DNA of 20,683 nt from UMGS692 sp963653425 (GTDB lineage: Bacteria; Bacillota; Clostridia; Christensenellales; CAG-314), in the NCBI GenBank assembly GCA_963653425.1, contig CAVJWC010000019.1, forward strand, positions 1 to 20,683, written 5' to 3'. The position numbers and the translations under genes are program-made. Within the stretch, counting starts at the first letter, position 1; each line of letters begins with the position of its first letter. Positions 13,907-20,683 of the stretch are shown piece by piece. The notes under the pieces are model-generated. The model was not told the DNA's origin, ran no database searches, and was given only the letters and a program-made list of their open reading frames with translations.

Positions 13907-16900
13907 GTCGCTCCCTTTTATAGGGAGCGTGGATTGAAATTCACAAAGTAAAGCGGTGGTTTGAAAAATGAAAAATGTCGCTCCCTTTTATAGGGAGCGT
14001 GGATTGAAATAATTTTATCGCTAAAAACACTTGACAACCTACTGTCGCTCCCTTTTATAGGGAGCGTGGATTGAAATGGATAACGAAGGGCGCGATTTCG
14101 CGATGAGCAATCGTCGCTCCCTTTTATAGGGAGCGTGGATTGAAATGCCGCGCTCGGTCAAATCGCCGTCAGCTACGAGCTGTCGCTCCCTTTTATAGGG
14201 AGCGTGGATTGAAATGCACCAAATCCCTGTATAAGCACCCCGAGATTGCGTCGCTCCCTTTTATAGGGAGCGTGGATTGAAATGGTATTTGCTGATGACG
14301 AGGGGCACGATTTTGGCAGTCGCTCCCTTTTATAGGGAGCGTGGATTGAAATAAGTGTATTTTTAGGTGTTAGTAACGATTAACAATGTCGCTCCCTTTT
14401 ATAGGGAGCGTGGATTGAAATGGTCTTTGCCGATGACAACGGCAACGATTTTGCGGTCGCTCCCTTTTATAGGGAGCGTGGATTGAAATTTCTTTTGTTG
14501 TAGCCCTAATATTAAAATCGGGAAAGGTCGCTCCCTTTTATAGGGAGCGTGGATTGAAATGAAAAATTCGCTATTGAGAAGCTCGCGGAAAGAGGGTCGC
14601 TCCCTTTTATAGGGAGCGTGGATTGAAATTAGCCGTATTTTTGGGTATTAGTAACGATTAACAATGTCGCTCCCTTTTATAGGGAGCGTGGATTGAAATG
14701 CCTCGCTCCGTCAAATCGCCGTCAGCTACGAGTTGTCGCTCCCTTTTATAGGGAGCGTGGATTGAAATCCCACTAACTGTTAGTGGGATACTGATAATCA
14801 ATGTCGCTCCCTTTTATAGGGAGCGTGGATTGAAATCGTTAAATCGCCGTCAGCTACGAGCTTGGCGAGCAGTCGCTCCCTTTTATAGGGAGCGTGGATT
14901 GAAATGACAATAGGATATATCCTATTGATTATCAGCATCGTCGCTCCCTTTTATAGGGAGCGTGGATTGAAATGAGAAATTCGCTATTGAGAGGCTCGCG
15001 GAAAGAGTCGCTCCCTTTTATAGGGAGCGTGGATTGAAATAAGACTTTTATGACAGTATTAAAAATCATTTTTTGTCGCTCCCTTTTATAGGGAGCGTGG
15101 ATTGAAATGATAAATGTAAACTCTCTCCGTAAACTTTAGAAAGTCGCTCCCTTTTATAGGGAGCGTGGATTGAAATAGACTTTTGAGTATACTTTGGAGG
15201 TAAGAAGAAGTCGCTCCCTTTTATAGGGAGCGTGGATTGAAATATCTTCCAATTTTCCCGGGGGATGTACCCATTCCCGTCGCTCCCTTTTATAGGGAGC
15301 GTGGATTGAAATTCAGACAAACTTATGAGATATGTTAAAGAGTTATAGTCGCTCCCTTTTATAGGGAGCGTGGATTGAAATCCATTGTAAGGAAATCAAA
15401 GAGAAACTGGATGAAGTCGCTCCCTTTTATAGGGAGCGTGGATTGAAATGTGCAAAATATAACCGTTTCATATTTTTTTTCTCGTCGCTCCCTTTTATAG
15501 GGAGCGTGGATTGAAATAAAACATTTGTCAGGATAAATAAAATTCTCTGAAGTCGCTCCCTTTTATAGGGAGCGTGGATTGAAATAAAACCCAGATAAAG
15601 AGGCTCGCCGTTGTCGTATTGTCGCTCCCTTTTATAGGGAGCGTGGATTGAAATCGTCTGTATAGCGTTAACCACAACCTGACTAAGCGTCGCTCCCTTT
15701 TATAGGGAGCGTGGATTGAAATGATAGCGGTCATATTGCTTGACAATGTGTCCGAGTCGCTCCCTTTTATAGGGAGCGTGGATTGAAATAAAACATTTGT
15801 CAGGATAAATAAAATTCTCTGAAGTCGCTCCCTTTTATAGGGAGCGTGGATTGAAATAAAACCCAGATAAAGAGGCTCGCCGTTGTCGTATTGTCGCTCC
15901 CTTTTATAGGGAGCGTGGATTGAAATCGTCTGTATAGCGTTAACCACAACCTGACTAAGCGTCGCTCCCTTTTATAGGGAGCGTGGATTGAAATGATAGC
16001 GGTCATATTGCTTGACAATGTGTCCGAGTCGCTCCCTTTTATAGGGAGCGTGGATTGAAATAAAACATTTGTCAGGATAAATAAAATTATCCGAACGTCG
16101 CTCCCTTTTATAGGGAGCGTGGATTGAAATATTTTTTGGGAATGGGTCATCCCCTGGGAAATCCGTCGCTCCCTTTTATAGGGAGCGTGGATTGAAATAG
16201 CCGGTGTTTTTTCGGTTGCGAGTTTGTCGGAAAGTCGCTCCCTTTTATAGGGAGCGTGGATTGAAATAGCGGATTGAGCGGACTTGCGGACTTGTTGGAA
16301 AGTCGCTCCCTTTTATAGGGAGCGTGGATTGAAATGTTGTGTAGATAACTACAACGATGGTAAGAAAGCCGGTCGCTCCCTTTTATAGGGAGCGTGGATT
16401 GAAATGTCAGATACGGTATAGAAGAACCGGTGGAGTATTGTCGCTCCCTTTTATAGGGAGCGTGGATTGAAATGTCGGTTAATGCTGTTAAAGGAAGAAC
16501 CTTGATAAGTCGCTCCCTTTTATAGGGAGCGTGGATTGAAATCTTATCAGCTTAAACATTACATTACTCTTCCCAATGTCGCTCCCTTTTATAGGGAGCG
16601 TGGATTGAAATCTTAGTGGCATAAGTGTCTGCCACATCGGTACTCGTCGCTCCCTTTTATAGGGAGCGTGGATTGAAATAACGATATCGCTAATAAGTTT
16701 GTCGGCTTGTTTGTCGCTCCCTTTTATAGGGAGCGTGGATTGAAATAAATTTATCAGTTAAAACGATTGACGATATACAAGTCGCTCCCTTTTATAGGGA
16801 GCGTGGATTGAAATATCAAGAAAGATGTAAACTTGCACCACAGACGAAATGTCGCTCCCTTTTATAGGGAGCGTGGATTGAAATTCCTTATTATTGAATC

Positions 16901-19900
16901 GAATCCTTGTAATTTTACCGTCGCTCCCTTTTATAGGGAGCGTGGATTGAAATATAACGTTGTTATTAAGTAACTTAGGGATAATGTCGTCGCTCCCTTT
17001 TATAGGGAGCGTGGATTGAAATCGATTTGCCGTTAACCTTAACGATATCGCTAAGTCGCTCCCTTTTATAGGGAGCGTGGATTGAAATATCTTAGAAGCA
17101 AGAAGAGCTACAAGTCTATCGCCGTCGCTCCCTTTTATAGGGAGCGTGGATTGAAATTCTATCGATGATGAGTCCATTAAGAGATTGGAAGGTCGCTCCC
17201 TTTTATAGGGAGCGTGGATTGAAATTGCAGGCAATGCCGTCTATGCACCGATACACGCAGGTCGCTCCCTTTTATAGGGAGCGTGGATTGAAATCAAGAA
17301 CGATACCGCCAATATCACTTGCCGAAGCGTCGCTCCCTTTTATAGGGAGCGTGGATTGAAATTAAAAATGGTAGAAATTATACCGCTACTATTAAAATGT
17401 CGCTCCCTTTTATAGGGAGCGTGGATTGAAATTACGAGCGCCGTTAATGTTTATCAAACACCACGCGTCGCTCCCTTTTATAGGGAGCGTGGATTGAAAT
17501 CAAACACATATACTTTAATTCGCTATAACTACAGTCGCTCCCTTTTATAGGGAGCGTGGATTGAAATAATGTACTCGCCGTAACGGCTGAGATTGCTGCA
17601 AGTCGCTCCCTTTTATAGGGAGCGTGGATTGAAATCAATCTTGTAATAACTCAGTTATCGGAAGCATTGTCGCTCCCTTTTATAGGGAGCGTGGATTGAA
17701 ATAAATTTATCAGTTAAAACGATTGACAATATACAATGTCGCTCCCTTTTATAGGGAGCGTGGATTGAAATTGTTATAGAAATATGGTTGCCTTTTTACG
17801 GAAAAGTCGCTCCCTTTTATAGGGAGCGTGGATTGAAATAAGAATGTTTGAAAGTGTTATACAAGCAGGTGTTGTCGCTCCCTTTTATAGGGAGCGTGGA
17901 TTGAAATCCGGACGGAGACAATTCGACGATACCGAGCACGGCGTCGCTCCCTTTTATAGGGAGCGTGGATTGAAATTAATTATTGGTCTATCGGTGATAC
18001 GAAAACAATGACGTCGCTCCCTTTTATAGGGAGCGTGGATTGAAATGACATTCCGAAGTCGTGACCAGCATTGTCCGCAAAGTCGCTCCCTTTTATAGGG
18101 AGCGTGGATTGAAATATATCTGTCAGGTAAGCGTGCATTAGGATTTTTTTCGTCGCTCCCTTTTATAGGGAGCGTGGATTGAAATAAGTATTTTACCGAT
18201 AGAAAAATAGAAGTTTTCGAGTCGCTCCCTTTTATAGGGAGCGTGGATTGAAATCTGGGGGATGTCCTGGGGGATGTCCTGGGGGATGTCGCTCCCTTTT
18301 ATAGGGAGCGTGGATTGAAATGTATGGTAAGAACGTAGACGGAACAGCTAAATTCGTCGCTCCCTTTTATAGGGAGCGTGGATTGAAATCAAGAACGATA
18401 CCGCCAATATCACTTGCCGAAGGTCGCTCCCTTTTATAGGGAGCGTGGATTGAAATAAAGGTGGTGTTCTTTATATATCTAACGATTTGGGTCGCTCCCT
18501 TTTATAGGGAGCGTGGATTGAAATGAAATAATCGCGGTCGACTATATCTCCGGCGGAATGTCGCTCCCTTTTATAGGGAGCGTGGATTGAAATACGCGGA
18601 ACACATCCATTTAACTTCTAAAGAGTTTGTCGCTCCCTTTTATAGGGAGCGTGGATTGAAATTTTGTTTGAAGTGATGTTATATGCTTGACATTTGGTCG
18701 CTCCCTTTTATAGGGAGCGTGGATTGAAATCGAGTTTCGAGTTGTTAGTTGATATTTTGACATGTCGCTCCCTTTTATAGGGAGCGTGGATTGAAATCGA
18801 CGGTGACACACCGTACCATCTGTCCGTCACATGTCGCTCCCTTTTATAGGGAGCGTGGATTGAAATTTGATTTGTGCACGGCGCTAAGGAATTATGCAAC
18901 GGTCGCTCCCTTTTATAGGGAGCGTGGATTGAAATCTGCATTATCGATAACTTGCCCGTAGCGGACTTAACGTCGCTCCCTTTTATAGGGAGCGTGGATT
19001 GAAATATCCCGATAGTCACTTACAAAAAGGAACGAGTAGTCGCTCCCTTTTATAGGGAGCGTGGATTGAAATCAATGTACCTACCGCAGAACGCTCTTTA
19101 TAGTCGGGTCGCTCCCTTTTATAGGGAGCGTGGATTGAAATATAGTAAACTTTTTGTACCGTATAAGAAGTTATACGTCGCTCCCTTTTATAGGGAGCGT
19201 GGATTGAAATGCCTTGCGATATATTCCAACATTTGAGGCAATTTTGTCGCTCCCTTTTATAGGGAGCGTGGATTGAAATGTCGAGAATCCGCACTTGAAA
19301 AAAATAAGCCCTGTCGCTCCCTTTTATAGGGAGCGTGGATTGAAATAAGCATAAACACACAATGTGTCGATATAGAAGTGGTCGCTCCCTTTTATAGGGA
19401 GCGTGGATTGAAATTTATGGGGGACGCTCCCGTTCTGTTCGGCGATATGTCGCTCCCTTTTATAGGGAGCGTGGATTGAAATTATATCTAACGCCAAATT
19501 GATGTACTTACTCGAAGTCGCTCCCTTTTATAGGGAGCGTGGATTGAAATCGTTATCAATGCCTATACCATTAACAGACAGTTGGTCGCTCCCTTTTATA
19601 GGGAGCGTGGATTGAAATTTTCTACCGTTTATATAAGTTAAAATAGCTGATAGTCGCTCCCTTTTATAGGGAGCGTGGATTGAAATGGTTTTTACAGACA
19701 TACTTTAATCCTCCTTTTTCGTCGCTCCCTTTTATAGGGAGCGTGGATTGAAATCTGTGAATGTACCACCTGTATCTCCAAGCATAATGTCGCTCCCTTT
19801 TATAGGGAGCGTGGATTGAAATTTAAACACATCCATAATTTCGAACGCTCTGACATGTCGCTCCCTTTTATAGGGAGCGTGGATTGAAATGATCGACAAG

Positions 19901-20166
19901 TTGAGATGGGCGGGAGATTAATCGAGGTCGCTCCCTTTTATAGGGAGCGTGGATTGAAATGTAAATTTTTGCAAGAGCGTCTCCAACGTCAAAACGTCGC
20001 TCCCTTTTATAGGGAGCGTGGATTGAAATTCCTTTTTTTTTGTCGTCCGTGCGGATTAAACGCGTCGCTCCCTTTTATAGGGAGCGTGGATTGAAATGTC
20101 AAGTAGTCACCTAACTCTTCCTTAGTGGCATAGTCGCTCCCTTTTATAGGGAGCGTGGATTGAAAT
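13907..20166 (+). CRISPR. Type I-C CRISPR array, 92 repeats and 91 spacers
   Basis: The 34-nt repeat starts GTCGCTCCC, has a palindromic GCTCCC...GGGAGC stem, and ends GTGGATTGAAAT; the last ~11 nt would be the crRNA 5' handle typical of I-C. By hand count there are 92 copies, the first at 13907-13940 and the last at 20133-20166, with spacers of 32-37 nt, mostly 34-35. I saw no base change in any repeat, including the leader-distal one. Spacers 24-27 are duplicated in tandem as 28-31, and several spacers are near-identical or overlap in target (see findings). Short frames crossing the array translate the repeat into the recurrent peptides FQSTLPIKGSD and ISIHAPYKRER and are not genes. Confidence 0.99.
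15484..16027 (+). repeat. Tandem duplication of a four-spacer block within the array
   Basis: Bases 15484-15755 (repeats 24-27 with their spacers) recur as 15756-16027 (repeats 28-31), 272 bp each, with the same four spacers in the same order. The unit immediately after (spacer 32, 16062-16096) starts with the same 27 bases as spacers 24 and 28 and then differs. Confidence 0.93.
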
Positions 20167-20194
20167 TTTGTTCACCAATGCGTTTTGTTTCAGA

Positions 20195-20222
20195 CGGTGT
20201 TTCTCTGCGCCGGCCTTTTTTT
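20195..20222 (+). terminator. Possible terminator after the array
   Basis: CGGTG (20195-20199) can pair with CGCCG (20208-20212, one G-U pair) around an 8-nt loop, followed three bases later by seven T (20216-20222). It lies 29 bp past the last repeat. The stem is short, so efficiency is uncertain. Confidence 0.4.
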
Positions 20223-20683
20223 ATGCTCCCAAACTCCTTTTTCAGTCCTTTTCTAGTATGACTTTACTCCCCGAAAACGTCAAAAAACCCACGCAAAACC
20301 CATTTCAACCCATTCACGCTTTTTCATTGGCGTATGATATAATCGTAGATGTTACAACGACATCACATTTTGGTACATTTCGGTCACATCGATGTCCTTG
20401 TATTTGCCAAATTCCCGTGGTATAGTTGTAACCGTTAAGACAAAACCGCAAGTATGGATAAGTCGGGGTAAACGTCGGACTATACGCACATACAACCCAA
20501 AGTATCCGCTAATTGCCCGTAAATGCTACGTTTAGTTACTTTCGCTAAAATTTTACTTGTGGTATAGTTGTAACGCAATCGAATAGTCAAAGGCGTATAG
20601 CAAAAATAGCAAGCCGAGTTTTTAAGTCAGGAGCGAACTAACTATCAAACGGCGTAAGGACAGATAGCGAAAAGCATTACACC
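20223..20683. other. Non-coding flank with a repeated 16-bp promoter-like motif
   Basis: No convincing gene is visible in the last ~460 bp; the only longer frame has no family resemblance. GTGGTATAGTTGTAAC occurs exactly at 20417-20432 and 20559-20574, 142 bp apart. TATAGT within it could be a -10; for the first copy TTGTAT (20398-20403) stands 17 bp ahead. An extended -10, TGATATAAT (20335-20343), lies further upstream. These could be promoters for a gene beyond the right edge. Confidence 0.45.

Noticed and set aside
15066..20094. Several open frames across the array encoding repeated FQSTLPIKGSD and ISIHAPYKRER peptides
   Set aside because: These are translations of the CRISPR repeat on the - strand (and its + strand counterpart) with spacer-derived linkers. 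They are a known database artefact, not repeat proteins.
13907..20166. Spacers matching other parts of this window (self-targeting)
   Set aside because: No spacer obviously matched the genes or intergenic regions shown, but the check was by eye only and is not exhaustive.
20168..20425. 85-codon + strand frame after the array
   Set aside because: It begins directly at the array end, spans the possible terminator, has no ribosome binding site and shows no recognisable protein features.

Overview
The window looks like chromosome from a low-to-mid GC Firmicute, most likely an uncultured gut-type Clostridia. The signs are strong AAGGAGG-type ribosome binding sites, TTGACA-N17-TAAAAT promoters, a TnpX/TnpW-style serine recombinase module and a Bacillota-type subtype I-C CRISPR-Cas locus. 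The species is not identifiable by eye.

Layout. (1) 1-2060, + strand: the right end of a mobile element, with a partial C-terminal ORF, a small TnpW-like ORF whose start codon reads ATT, a large serine recombinase and a terminator-like hairpin. (2) 2062-5292, - strand: a housekeeping or accessory patch with a 5'-truncated DNA-3-methyladenine glycosylase (tag) pseudogene abutting a GC-rich foreign-looking scrap, two GNAT acetyltransferases, a pyridoxamine-phosphate-oxidase-fold protein, an XRE-type regulator and a DinB-fold protein. (3) 5293-6244: a repeat-rich intergenic region. It holds a degenerate ~34-bp tandem repeat lying entirely in the presumed 5' leader of the dinB-like gene, a 48-bp direct repeat, an interleaved (pseudoknot-like) RNA structure with a strong terminator, and two similar divergent promoters. 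(4) 6245-13703, + strand: a complete I-C operon, cas3-cas5-cas8c(-cas11c)-cas7-cas4-cas1-cas2, with very tight or overlapping junctions. (5) 13704-13906: leader with its own promoter. (6) 13907-20166: a very large array of 92 identical-looking 34-nt repeats and 91 spacers. (7) 20167-20683: non-coding flank.

How the genes work together. Cas5 should process the pre-crRNA (no Cas6 is present, as expected for I-C). Cas5, Cas7, Cas8c and the internally translated Cas11c form Cascade; Cas3 degrades the target; Cas4-Cas1-Cas2 acquire spacers. The array's own content supports an active history. Near-identical and dovetailing spacers suggest repeated sampling of the same mobile-element loci. Two spacers share the same PAM-side end but differ in length, suggesting independent acquisition. 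Dovetailing spacer pairs expose the bases next to a protospacer as TTC, CTC and CTT, consistent with a YYC-like I-C PAM.

The CRISPR system itself is a known subtype. The least explained elements are the transcribed 34-bp repeat leader upstream of the dinB-like gene, the structured terminator region before cas3, the missing in-frame start of cas4 and the fine structure of the array.
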